Positions 1-7,534 of a stretch of 29,935 nt of DNA are shown in pieces (within the stretch, counting starts at the first letter, position 1; each line of letters begins with the position of its first letter). The translations under genes were made by a program, and so were the position numbers. Source of the DNA: GWC2-37-8 sp964485555 (lineage in GTDB: Bacteria > Patescibacteriota > Minisyncoccia > Moranbacterales > GWC2-37-73); assembly GCA_964485555.1 (NCBI GenBank), contig CAZAJN010000067.1:1-29935 (forward strand). Direction: 5' to 3'. The notes beneath the pieces are model-generated. The model ran no database searches. It was not told the origin of the DNA and saw only the letters and a program-made list of their open reading frames with translations.

Positions 1-33
1 CCTAAGAGATTGCCTCGCCATCTTTCTAATTCA

Positions 34-303
34 CTAGCAGCATGCTCCGCATGCGCCGCCTTCTGCAACATATTCCACCCTGTCTGCAAATTCAGCTTGT
101 TTGCCTTTGTTCCATTGCTTCACTGGACGGATGTACCCAACCACACGGGAATAGACTTCAGTTTGTTGGAAATTTTTCAACACTGGATCTTTCTGATGAC
201 AAGCCTTGCATTTATTATAGACTTCTTGACCAACTTTATACGGCATGTACTCTTCATTACTTTCGATCGCCTTGCCGCAATCATGGCATGTGTATTTTTC
301 CAT
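34..303 (-). CDS. Stand-alone NrdD-type glycyl-radical domain protein (89 aa)
   Basis: Small protein with two parts. Residues 1-45 hold two CxxC pairs (CHDC and CKAC), likely a zinc ribbon. Residues 48-75 copy the glycyl-radical tail of the neighbouring NrdD, including SRVVGYIRPV, with the candidate radical glycine at G56. The C-terminus adds further cysteines (CGACC). The 28 shared residues differ from NrdD only by K/E. At DNA level there are 14 differences in 84 nt, 13 of them silent, so the peptide is under selection. It lies downstream of nrdD on the same strand, about 160 nt away. The ATG at 303 is preferred over an upstream TTG at 324; neither has a clear SD. By analogy with YfiD/GrcA, which replaces a damaged pyruvate formate-lyase radical domain, it may be a spare radical domain for NrdD; that role is inference. 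A possible next ORF on the same strand begins at 21 (ATG) and runs out of the window, too short to identify. Confidence 0.8.
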   Translation of the reverse strand: MEKYTCHDCGKAIESNEEYMPYKVGQEVYNKCKACHQKDPVLKNFQQTEVYSRVVGYIRPVKQWNKGKQAEFADRVEYVAEGGACGACC

Positions 304-312
304 TTTAATTTT

Positions 313-353
313 AGTAACCAGCAATCAGTAACTAGAAACTAGTAACTGGTTAC
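313..353. repeat. Heptamer array between nrdD and the radical-domain gene
   Basis: Five consecutive 7-nt words (AGTAACC, AGCAATC, AGTAACT, AGAAACT, AGTAACT) run from 313 to 347. GTAACCAG at 314-321 is repeated inverted as CTGGTTAC at 346-353, so a transcript can fold into a hairpin. There is no U-tract, so it does not look like a standard terminator. Confidence 0.75.
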
Positions 354-462
354 GGGCAACTTTTTTATAATTTCTAGCGAGTCCGCAAGGCGAAAGCTTG
401 CTTTCATCTTAGGCGAACGACGAAATCTCAAGCAATGTCATTTCCCATGACAGTGCTTATAT

Positions 463-2682
463 TTATTTCTTTAATTTCACAGAAGCTTTCACTGGTTCGC
501 ATTTTCCATTTTCAAATTCCTTGCGATCCGCAAATTCAGCCTGCTTGCCTTTGTTCCATTGCTCTACTGGACGAATGTATCCAACTACACGAGAATAAAC
601 TTCTGTCTTCTGCTCGACTACGCACTTAGGACAAATAGGCTGTTCACCAGTGATGTATCCGTGCACTGGACATATGCTGAATGTCGGCGAAAGTGTAAAA
701 TACGGCAGTGAATAATTTTCTGCAATTTTTCTCACCAGATTTTTCACCATCTTGATATCCCAGATTCTTTCCCCTAGGAATCCATGAAGCACAGTTCCTC
801 CTGTGTATTTGGTCTGCAGATTGTCTTGCAGATCAAGTGCTTCGAAAATATCTTCAGTGAAGTGAACCGGCAGTTGCGAGGAGTTGGTGTAGTATGGTTC
901 TCCGTCATTATTCTTCACATTGTGATCGTTGGCGAAAATGATTTCAGGATATTTTGTTCTGTCCATGCGAGCCAAACGGTAAGCTGTTCCTTCAGCAGGA
1001 GTTGCTTCCAGATTGTAAAGGTTTCCAGTTTCTTCCTGATAGGCAGTGATATGTTCTCGCATATGAACCAAAATTTCTTCAGCCAATTTTTGTCCTTCTG
1101 GAGAAGTCACGTCCTTTCCGATCAAGTTCATCAAGCATTCATTCATTCCAACTAAACCGATGGTTGAGAAATGGTTTGCCCAATATTGTCCTCGTCTCAT
1201 CTTGATCGCATCCAAATAGAATTTGGTATACGGATATAGTCCTTGGTCGGTCAATCCTTCCACAAGTTTTCTCTTGGTCTCCAAGCTGCTTTTTGCCAAA
1301 TCCATCAGTCCGTCAAGTTCCTTGTAAAATTCCTTCTTATTCTGGGCGCGATATCCAAGTCTTGGCATATTGATCGTCACAACTCCAACTGAACCGGTCA
1401 ATGGATTTGCTCCGAACAAGCCACCTCCACGCTTGTGAAGTTCACGGTTGTCCAATCGAAGACGGCAACACATTGAGCGAGCATCGTCCGGATCCATGTC
1501 AGAGTTAACGAAGTTTGCAAAATATGGAATTCCGTATTTGGCTGTCATTTCCCAAATAGGATCGAAGCGGTCATCATCCCAATTGAAATCTTTGGAAATG
1601 TTGTAAGTCGGGATAGGGAAAGTGAAAATTCTTCCGCTAGCGTCTCCCTCTGTCATCACTTCCGCAAAAGCCCGATTAATCATGTTCATTTCTTCTTGGA
1701 ATTCTCCATAAGTTTCCAACTGCGGAGCTCCACCAATAATAACAGACTCTTTGGCTAAGGTTTTCGGAGCAGTAATATCCATCGTGATGTTTGAAAACGG
1801 AGTCTGAAATCCAACGCGAGTTGAAACATTCATATTGAAAACAAACGATTGGATTTCCTGTTTCACTTGAGCGTAAGTCAACTTGTCAAAACGTACGAAT
1901 GGCGCAAGCAAGGTGTCAAAGTTTGAGAAAGCTTGAGCTCCAGCAACTTCACCTTGCAAAGTGTAGATGAAGTTCACCATTTGTCCTAAAATTGATCCCA
2001 GATGCTTGGCAGGTCGGCAAGCTACTTTTCCAGGAACTCCAGTGAATCCGCGACGAAGCAAATCTTGCAAATCCCAACCGCAACAATAAGCTGCAATGAG
2101 TTGGAGATCATGAATATGAAAATCGCCACCTTCATGAGCTTCTCTGATTTCCTTGGTGTAGACGCGGTTCATCCAATATTTCCCACTGACAATCGAAGCG
2201 ATGTAGTTGTTAAGACCCTGCAAAGAATAGGCCATGTTGGCATTTTCCTTCACTTTCCAATCTATTTCCTGAATATATTTATCAACCAGCCCCACAGCCT
2301 CTCCCAGAGATTCTTCAGTTTCGCGAATTTTTCTATGCTGCTCACGATAAAGAATGTAAGCTTTGGCAGTTTCTTCGAAATCAAGAATCATCAAAACTCT
2401 TTCGACCAAATCTTGCAATTGCTCAATTGTCGGAATGTCACCTTTCTTGAAATTCTTATTCAAAAGCTGGACAGTTTTTTCGGTAACCTTTTTAGCTTCC
2501 GGCATCGAGCCTTCACCTGTAGCAGACAACGCTTTGCTGATAGCCACCATGATTTTCTTTTGATCAAACGGGACGACTCGTCCGGAACGTTTCACGATCT
2601 TCTTCACCAAATTCTTCATTTTTGGTTTAGCCTTCACCTCAACAACCTGAACTTTCTTTGTCACCTTTTTTTGATTTTTCAT
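463..2682 (-). CDS. nrdD: Anaerobic (class III) ribonucleoside-triphosphate reductase
   Basis: Reduces ribonucleoside triphosphates to deoxyribonucleotides without oxygen, using a glycyl radical. After a lysine-rich start, an ATP-cone begins near residue 30 (RSGRVVPFDQKKI), an allosteric dNTP/ATP site. The body carries family blocks such as SMCCRLRLD near residue 400 and GSVGVVTINMPRLGY. The C-terminal zinc site (CPVHGY then CPKC) precedes the radical motif RVVGYIRPV, with G701 as the predicted radical site. At 739 aa it is full length. The ATG at 2682 has an SD-like GGGGGAG 8 nt upstream. It lies downstream of nrdR, its likely repressor. The activase NrdG is not in this window and may lie to the left. 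This is the only reductase seen here, which points to an anaerobic or microaerobic life. Confidence 0.97.
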   Translation of the reverse strand: MKNQKKVTKKVQVVEVKAKPKMKNLVKKIVKRSGRVVPFDQKKIMVAISKALSATGEGSMPEAKKVTEKTVQLLNKNFKKGDIPTIEQLQDLVERVLMILDFEETAKAYILYREQHRKIRETEESLGEAVGLVDKYIQEIDWKVKENANMAYSLQGLNNYIASIVSGKYWMNRVYTKEIREAHEGGDFHIHDLQLIAAYCCGWDLQDLLRRGFTGVPGKVACRPAKHLGSILGQMVNFIYTLQGEVAGAQAFSNFDTLLAPFVRFDKLTYAQVKQEIQSFVFNMNVSTRVGFQTPFSNITMDITAPKTLAKESVIIGGAPQLETYGEFQEEMNMINRAFAEVMTEGDASGRIFTFPIPTYNISKDFNWDDDRFDPIWEMTAKYGIPYFANFVNSDMDPDDARSMCCRLRLDNRELHKRGGGLFGANPLTGSVGVVTINMPRLGYRAQNKKEFYKELDGLMDLAKSSLETKRKLVEGLTDQGLYPYTKFYLDAIKMRRGQYWANHFSTIGLVGMNECLMNLIGKDVTSPEGQKLAEEILVHMREHITAYQEETGNLYNLEATPAEGTAYRLARMDRTKYPEIIFANDHNVKNNDGEPYYTNSSQLPVHFTEDIFEALDLQDNLQTKYTGGTVLHGFLGERIWDIKMVKNLVRKIAENYSLPYFTLSPTFSICPVHGYITGEQPICPKCVVEQKTEVYSRVVGYIRPVEQWNKGKQAEFADRKEFENGKCEPVKASVKLKK

Positions 2683-2705
2683 ATTCGTTTCTCCCCCGAG
2701 AGTTA

Positions 2706-2790
2706 ATTAAATTTTAATCATGTAAACATTTAATCATATAATCATTCAAGCAAGCAGTTCTTATGTTTTGATGTTTATATGTTTGTATAA
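2706..2790. repeat. AT-rich inverted word array between nrdR and nrdD
   Basis: Left part repeats TTTAATCA-like words (2711-2748). The right part holds their approximate inverse as ATGTTTTGATG and ATATGTTTG (2763-2787). It is looser than the other arrays. No second NrdR box is visible here. Confidence 0.45.
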
Positions 2791-2793
2791 CCA

Positions 2794-3246
2794 CTAGCTG
2801 CTCTCCATCTTATCCATCTCTTTTCTGAAACTGTCAGCACTTTTGAATGACTTATAAACACTAGCAAATCTCAAATAAGCTACGTCATCTGTTTCTTTCA
2901 ATTTTTCAAGAATTATCTTGCCTATCTCCTTACTTGTTATTTCTCCCGATTCGCGAGCTTGAATTTCATATTCAATATCTCCAATCACCTTACTGATTTT
3001 TTCCTCACTGAGAGGTCTTTTTTCAAGTGCTTTTTTTATGCCTACCTCAATTTTGGATCGGTCATATTCTTGTTTTATTCCAGAGCGCTTGATTACCGTC
3101 AGGCGCATGATTTCCATTTCTTCATAGGTGGAGAATCGCGCTTGGCATTTTTCACATTCCCTGCGTCTGCGGATAGCCTTTCCGTCGTTCGTGTCGCGCG
3201 AATCAACTACTCGCGTGTCACTATGGCCACAAAATGGACAAACCAT
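2794..3246 (-). CDS. nrdR: Transcriptional repressor NrdR
   Basis: Nucleotide-sensing repressor of ribonucleotide reductase genes. At 150 aa it has the family length. The N-terminal zinc ribbon is CPFC (residues 3-6) paired with CEKC, followed by the FSTYE motif. An ATP-cone domain of about 90 residues follows (VIKRSGIKQEYDRSKI). It is the first gene of the nrdR-nrdD-radical-domain cluster. A strong promoter lies about 200 nt upstream, with a NrdR-box-like palindrome just after the -10 box, so autoregulation is likely. The start has no good SD. Identity is secure; the regulatory circuit is inferred. Confidence 0.97.
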   Translation of the reverse strand: MVCPFCGHSDTRVVDSRDTNDGKAIRRRRECEKCQARFSTYEEMEIMRLTVIKRSGIKQEYDRSKIEVGIKKALEKRPLSEEKISKVIGDIEYEIQARESGEITSKEIGKIILEKLKETDDVAYLRFASVYKSFKSADSFRKEMDKMESS

Positions 3247-3249
3247 AAA

Positions 3250-3290
3250 ATTAGCTTCACAGGCATTAGCTTCATTAGCTTTTTAGGAAA
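3250..3290. repeat. TTAGCTT word array in the nrdR leader
   Basis: TTAGCTTC-type words occur three times and end in TTTTTAGG. The same word family fills the spacers at 15262-15334 and 17592-17639. Only one arm is present here. Confidence 0.6.
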
Positions 3291-3421
3291 ATGCAACTAG
3301 ACCTTTTTAATGTTTTTTATTTTAAATGTTACCACATCACATCCCTCAGCAATATGGTATTTATTCCGACTTGACAAATAGTTAATTTTGTTACCTACGA
3401 ATATTGTTTTTTGCAACTAAA

Positions 3422-3437
3422 CCACTACATGTTGTGT
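3422..3437 (-). promoter_or_regulatory. Candidate NrdR box
   Basis: The plus strand reads CCACTACATGTTGTGT, a palindrome (CAC.ACATGT.GTG) matching 13 of 16 positions of the NrdR-box consensus as I recall it (acaCwAtATaTwGtgt). It lies 11 bp downstream of the nrdR -10 box, where bound repressor would block initiation. NrdR boxes usually come in pairs. The best second candidate, centred near 3401, is weak, so the pair is incomplete or degenerate. Confidence 0.6.
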
Positions 3438-3448
3438 ATCGTTAGTCC

Positions 3449-3476
3449 ATTATACCACAAGGCTAATATATGCCAA
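3449..3476 (-). promoter_or_regulatory. Promoter of the nrdR-nrdD cluster
   Basis: Reading the minus strand: TTGGCA (3471-3476), 16 bp, then a perfect TATAAT (3449-3454) preceded by TGG, an extended -10. The predicted start near 3442 gives a leader of about 195 nt before nrdR. The rest of the 416-nt gap 3247-3662 holds the word arrays, the NrdR-box candidate and the ftsZ terminator. Confidence 0.75.
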
Positions 3477-3520
3477 GCGCCCTGATTTAAGCCATTTTTG
3501 GCAGTTATGCACATCCATTC

Positions 3521-3590
3521 ATGAATCATGAATTATGAATCATGAATTATGATTTTAACGCCTGATTCATGATTCATATTTCATGATTCA
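3521..3590. repeat. Inverted heptamer array (ATGAATC / TGATTCA) after ftsZ
   Basis: Left arm: exact 7-nt period of ATGAATC and ATGAATT, alternating four times from 3521 to 3548. Right arm: TGATTCA, TGATTCA, TATTTCA, TGATTCA from 3563 to 3590. The arms are near reverse complements around a centre with ACGCC. The same words and an ACGCC centre recur at 8483-8554. Confidence 0.85.
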
Positions 3591-3598
3591 TCTAATTC

Positions 3599-3636
3599 AC
3601 AAAAAAAACACAGGAGTTTTAATTTCCCGTGTTTTT
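3599..3636 (-). terminator. Rho-independent terminator of ftsZ
   Basis: On the minus strand a stem AAACACGGGA pairs with TCCTGTGTTT (one wobble) and runs into a long T-tract, 25 nt after the ftsZ stop. Confidence 0.8.
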
Positions 3637-3662
3637 AAGTATTGTATATTGTTTCTTGAAGC

Positions 3663-4877
3663 CTATTTCTCCATTTTCCTTCTAATGAAAGCCGGGATTT
3701 CCAGTTCGTCTTCCTCTTCTTCCTGTTTGATTTCAACAATCGGTGCAACCGGACGAGGCTGAATTTTTTCTTCAATGATCATCTTCGGCTCCAAAACTTT
3801 CTTGGTCGGAAAAGTCACAGTCTCCTTGTATTCATTTGCATGTTCCTCTTCTTTGTCTGCAATAGTTTCCTGAGTTCGAATGGTTGGCACGCGGTTTATC
3901 AATGGATTGTCATGAGAGCGTTCAGCATCAAAGCCAGTTGCAACAACAGTCACATGAATTTCCCCTTTTTTAACCTGATCATCAACAACAGCTCCGAAAA
4001 TAACCTTAGCATTCGGATCAATGCTTTCAGTGATGATGTTAGCAGCTTCATTAATTTCCAACATTCCAAGATCGCTTGAACCAGAAATATTAAACAACAC
4101 GCCTTTTGCTCCATCTATCGAAAGTTCAAGCAAAGGACTGTTGATAGCTGCTCTGGCAGCTTCTGCAGCTCTGTTTTCGCCACTAGCGATGCCAATGCCC
4201 ATCAGAGCTGACCCTGAGTCCTGCATGACTGCGCGAACATCAGCAAAGTCAACATTTACGATACCAGGTTTAGTGATAAGATCGGAAATTCCTTGCACGC
4301 CTTGTCTTAGAACATCGTCAACGATACGGAAAGCATTGATCAATGTTGTTTTGCGATCAATGATAGAAAGAAGCTTGTCATTAGGAATCGTGATAAAACT
4401 ATCAACTCTTTCGGTCAAATTTTCCAAAGCAGCCTCACATATGGTTCTTCTTTGCGCACCTTCGAATGAAAATGGTTTAGTTATGACAGCGATGGTAAGT
4501 GCGCCTTGTTCCTTGGCTGCTTCAGCCACAACTGGCGCAGCTCCACTTCCTGTTCCACCACCCATACCCGCACAGACAAAAACCATATCAGCACCTTTGA
4601 GAACGTCTTGGATTTCATCCCTGTTCTCTTCAGCTGCCTGACGCCCTACTTCAGGATTCATTCCAGCGCCAAGACCCTTGGAAAGATTTTTTCCGATATG
4701 GACTTTTTCGCCAGCTTTAGAATGATGAAGTGCTTGCGAATCAGTGTTGATCGCCACAAATTCGACGCCTTTAATCTTAGCATCGATCATCCTGGTAATC
4801 GCATTGTTTCCAGCGCCACCAACTCCAACCACTTTAATTCGAGCAAACGTTTCAATATCAGGTTTGATTTCCGCCAT
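3663..4877 (-). CDS. ftsZ: Cell division GTPase FtsZ
   Basis: Tubulin homologue that forms the division ring. The G-loop GGGTGSG is at residues 106-112. The N-terminal block VVGVGGAGNNA and the T7-loop region NVDFADV near 207 are intact. The C-terminal tail contains an acidic linker and ends in the conserved peptide EIPAFIRRKMEK, which binds FtsA. At 404 aa it is normal length. It follows ftsA on the same strand after a 238-nt gap that holds a strong hairpin. There is no SD before the ATG. A terminator follows. Confidence 0.98.
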   Translation of the reverse strand: MAEIKPDIETFARIKVVGVGGAGNNAITRMIDAKIKGVEFVAINTDSQALHHSKAGEKVHIGKNLSKGLGAGMNPEVGRQAAEENRDEIQDVLKGADMVFVCAGMGGGTGSGAAPVVAEAAKEQGALTIAVITKPFSFEGAQRRTICEAALENLTERVDSFITIPNDKLLSIIDRKTTLINAFRIVDDVLRQGVQGISDLITKPGIVNVDFADVRAVMQDSGSALMGIGIASGENRAAEAARAAINSPLLELSIDGAKGVLFNISGSSDLGMLEINEAANIITESIDPNAKVIFGAVVDDQVKKGEIHVTVVATGFDAERSHDNPLINRVPTIRTQETIADKEEEHANEYKETVTFPTKKVLEPKMIIEEKIQPRPVAPIVEIKQEEEEDELEIPAFIRRKMEK

Positions 4878-4894
4878 ACGTGTTTATTGACCAG

Positions 4895-4937
4895 CCCACC
4901 TCGACTTACGGACATCCGTTTGTCGATGCGAGGCGGG
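4895..4937 (-). other. Hairpin in the ftsZ 5' region
   Basis: CCCACCT (4895-4901) pairs with AGGCGGG (4931-4937, one wobble), CGAC (4902-4905) with GTCG (4922-4925), and ACGG (4908-4911) closes on CCGT (4916-4919) with a four-base loop. It sits 17 nt before the ftsZ ATG and is much more GC-rich than the flanks. The word TGACCA recurs around it (4887, 4938, 4969). It could tune ftsZ translation or mark an inserted element. Confidence 0.6.
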
Positions 4938-5115
4938 TGACCACAATTAGTCATCCCGTGACCAGCATTATCATATAAAATGAATTATCCTTAGACAGTG
5001 TTTGTACTTAGTATATAAAATTAACATACTCACCATATCCATGTCAAGAATTTTTTCGCTTTACTAAACTACAAAAGGCACAAAAAGGCAACTTTTTATT
5101 ATTGCCATTCTCCAA

Positions 5116-6381
5116 TCAAGGCAAAAATTTCTTGAGCCATATCCTCATCTTTTCAACACTTTCTCCTGTTCCTTTTGAAAACATATCCCGAGCCTTGGAT
5201 GCTAAAAAGTTTTCCTGATTAGCAGCGCCTTGCTGTCCACCCCAAAGAATAAGTCCAGCTGCAGTGGCAAAAGAGGGATCATCAACTTTATCCAAAATAC
5301 CGCCAAAGCCCAGAGGGAAGCCGATCTGCACAGGGAGACCCAAAACCTCTTTGGCAAGTTCCGTTGCATGGGTCAATTTAGCTCCTCCGCCAATCAACAC
5401 AGCTCCCGATGGAAGCAATCCCGCCTTGCCAATTAATTTCAACTCTTTCTGAACCAAAGAAAATATTTCTTCCAAGCGAGCTTCTATTATTTCTGACACG
5501 TGATGCCTTGAGATGACACCCTCCTGCTGAGAGTCAATCTGCGCAAGATCGATGCCTTCTTTTTTGCTGATATCCCTGGAAAGCGCGCTTCCATATTCCA
5601 ATTTTATCTTTTCAGCAACTTCAATTGAGGTTCTAAGACCAATAGCTATGTCATTAGTGATGTGACCAGCACCCACAGGCAAAATAGCAGTATGAACAAG
5701 ATCTCCTTCTTCATAGACTGCCAAGGAAGTTGTTCCGCCTCCAATATTTATCAAAACAACACCAAGTTCTTTTTGTTTCTTGCTCAGCACAGCTTTTGCA
5801 CCAGCCAATGGCTCCAAGACGAGGTCATCTATTTCAATATTTGCTTGATATGTGCTCTTCGTTATGTTCTTCACGTGCGAACTGCTGCTTTCAATCACTA
5901 GTGCATCAACCTCCAGGCGAACACCTTTCATTCCCAATGGATCTTTTATGTTATCCTGATCATCAAGGCGATATTTTCTAGCAATCACGTGCACTATTTC
6001 CCTGTTCATGGGAAGAGGGATGACTTGGGCTTCTGAAATTACCCTGTTGATATCATCCTCGCAAACCTCTCCGTCAGCCCGGCCGATAGCAATAACTCCT
6101 TTAGATTTCTGAAAACCAATGTCGCAACCGCCAATATTAAGAATAGCTCTCTTGACTTCCATCCCAGCCATTCTTTCAGCATATTCGACAGACTCGTTGA
6201 TAACCTTGGCCACATCTTCCACATCAGTGATGACACCCCTTCTTATACCGAAAGAAGGAATGCAGCTGACACCAATAACCCTAGGCTGCTCATCGCCTCT
6301 TGATTGCTGAGCTATGATGGTGCGGACGTTTGATGTTCCAACATCAATTCCGACAATAATTGCATTATTTTCTCTAGACAT
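5116..6381 (-). CDS. ftsA: Cell division protein FtsA
   Basis: Actin-like ATPase that anchors FtsZ to the membrane. It opens with the actin-fold phosphate-1 motif VGIDVGTSNVRT. Further motifs are INIGGGTTSLAVYEEGD near residue 215 and VLIGGGAKL near 325. The C-terminal peptide EKMRIWLKKFLP is the expected amphipathic membrane-targeting helix. At 421 aa it is full length. It is transcribed from a promoter at 6544-6572 with a structured leader of about 155 nt. The ATG has no SD. Confidence 0.97.
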   Translation of the reverse strand: MSRENNAIIVGIDVGTSNVRTIIAQQSRGDEQPRVIGVSCIPSFGIRRGVITDVEDVAKVINESVEYAERMAGMEVKRAILNIGGCDIGFQKSKGVIAIGRADGEVCEDDINRVISEAQVIPLPMNREIVHVIARKYRLDDQDNIKDPLGMKGVRLEVDALVIESSSSHVKNITKSTYQANIEIDDLVLEPLAGAKAVLSKKQKELGVVLINIGGGTTSLAVYEEGDLVHTAILPVGAGHITNDIAIGLRTSIEVAEKIKLEYGSALSRDISKKEGIDLAQIDSQQEGVISRHHVSEIIEARLEEIFSLVQKELKLIGKAGLLPSGAVLIGGGAKLTHATELAKEVLGLPVQIGFPLGFGGILDKVDDPSFATAAGLILWGGQQGAANQENFLASKARDMFSKGTGESVEKMRIWLKKFLP

Positions 6382-6451
6382 TTGCAGTAATAAAATTTTC
6401 AGCGGGCCGTGCCCAATTAAATTTATCTATTTTATCTTTTATCTTGTGAAC

Positions 6452-6482
6452 TGAACAGTAACTGCAAACAAAGCAGTGTTCA
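6452..6482 (-). other. Hairpin in the ftsA leader
   Basis: TGAACA (6452-6457) pairs with TGTTCA (6477-6482). Inside it CTGC (6462-6465) pairs with GCAG (6473-6476) around a 7-nt loop, with four unpaired bases on one side. There is no T-tract, so it is not an obvious attenuator. Confidence 0.5.
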
Positions 6483-6543
6483 AATACTACCCAACATGAA
6501 ACGTATTTTGAATGTCCTCCAAAATTACTTCCAATATCTTGAT

Positions 6544-6572
6544 ATTATACACTCAATCTCCTATTCAGGCAA
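6544..6572 (-). promoter_or_regulatory. Promoter of ftsA-ftsZ
   Basis: Minus strand TTGCCT (6567-6572), 17 bp, perfect TATAAT (6544-6549). It separates ftsA from the rpsU-dgkA group that ends just upstream. Confidence 0.7.
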
Positions 6573-6598
6573 AAAATTTCTAAACATCACTGCCAGCC

Positions 6599-6973
6599 TT
6601 AAAACAATTTAAATATCACCTTAAGATAAGGATAAAGAATCAACACCCCAACCACAATTGAAACCGTAGCTGAAATCAAAACGACGCTTGCCATCAAGTC
6701 TTTAATAAGTCTGGCATAAGGATGTATTCTTGGTTTAAGAATATCAACAACCCTCTCCAATACGGTGTTAATAAGCTCCAAAACAAGCACCCACATGATC
6801 ATAAAAAGAAGCACCACAGCCTCCCAATTTTTCACGTTGAACAATAGCATAAAAAATATAACCAAAAATCCCATCAAAAGTTCTAGGCGGAAATTCTTCT
6901 CATGCTTAAACGCCCAACTCAAACCGTCCACGGCGTGTTTCATGCTTCTTTTAAATCTTCTCAATTCTTCCAT
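6599..6973 (-). CDS. dgkA: Diacylglycerol/undecaprenol kinase, DgkA family
   Basis: Small integral-membrane lipid kinase; Gram-positive members phosphorylate undecaprenol to recycle the wall-precursor carrier. It has 124 aa with three hydrophobic segments (about 33-47, 52-67, 93-113). The family motif ELINTVLERVVDIL is at about 66-79 and HPYARLIKDLMASVVLI follows. Substrate choice cannot be read from the sequence. It is last in the rpsU-yqeY-ybeY-dgkA run, 37 nt after ybeY, as in many bacteria where ybeY and dgkA are paired. Confidence 0.92.
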   Translation of the reverse strand: MEELRRFKRSMKHAVDGLSWAFKHEKNFRLELLMGFLVIFFMLLFNVKNWEAVVLLFMIMWVLVLELINTVLERVVDILKPRIHPYARLIKDLMASVVLISATVSIVVGVLILYPYLKVIFKLF

Positions 6974-7010
6974 ATTTTTTTTTATTTTATTTCTAAAGAA
7001 TAACTAATTC

Positions 7011-7463
7011 TTATTCTAGCATATCCGCCACTTTTTTTTGCATGGTGAACATTTTTTTCCCATGTGGATATCCAAGTAAATGCAATATTCCGTGGGACGT
7101 AATATATTTCAAAGCATATTCAAAAGACTCGCCATCTTCCTTGGCATTATCTGCGATGTAGCTTGGGCACAGGATTATTTCTCCTATAAAAATTTGCTTT
7201 TCATTTGAAGATTGCGAGCACAATTCACCGATTGTTTCGTATTCAGAAAAGGAAAGCACATCTGTCGGCTTATCTTTTTTTCTATATTGCTTGTTCAAAA
7301 GATGCATTTCGCTTCGATCAACCAGAGCGATGCTAAGCTCCACTTCCTTGCCTAGCAAGCAAGTCACTGAAGCCAACTCCAAGGTGCTCTTAAAAACATT
7401 TAGAAATGTTTTTTTAGAAACTTTTTGAGTCGTCTTATTATTAACTTCAAGAATAAATTTCAT
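7011..7463 (-). CDS. ybeY: Endoribonuclease YbeY
   Basis: Metal-dependent single-strand RNase for rRNA maturation and ribosome quality control. The zinc-binding signature HGILHLLGYPH gives H124, H128 and H134. The usual Asp before the last His is Pro here, a mild variation. The upstream block RKKDKPTDVLSF is typical. At 150 aa it is complete. It sits between yqeY and dgkA in a translation/envelope operon. Confidence 0.95.
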   Translation of the reverse strand: MKFILEVNNKTTQKVSKKTFLNVFKSTLELASVTCLLGKEVELSIALVDRSEMHLLNKQYRKKDKPTDVLSFSEYETIGELCSQSSNEKQIFIGEIILCPSYIADNAKEDGESFEYALKYITSHGILHLLGYPHGKKMFTMQKKVADMLE

Positions 7464-7474
7464 TATAAAAGATG

Positions 7475-7527
7475 AAGACAGAAATTGATCATTATTTAAA
7501 GATCAATAATCAAGCATCAATAGTCAT
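7475..7527. repeat. Heptamer array between yqeY and ybeY
   Basis: AGATCAA, TAATCAA, GCATCAA, TAGTCAT follow one another from 7500 to 7527 with exact 7-nt spacing. TTGATCATTAT just to the left is their approximate inverse. Confidence 0.65.
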
Positions 7528-7534
7528 TGCTAAA

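Noticed and set aside
3371..3403. Plus-strand promoter starting TTGACA near 3371
   Set aside because: There is no proper -10 at the right distance and no plus-strand gene downstream.
5043..5070. Promoter for ftsZ alone (TTGACA on the minus strand near 5049-5054)
   Set aside because: The -35 is perfect, but no -10 better than three of six matches occurs at 16-18 bp spacing.
5869..5886. parS-like CACGTG palindrome
   Set aside because: The core CACGTG at 5874-5879 fits, but only about three of ten flanking arm positions match the parS consensus, and it lies inside ftsA.
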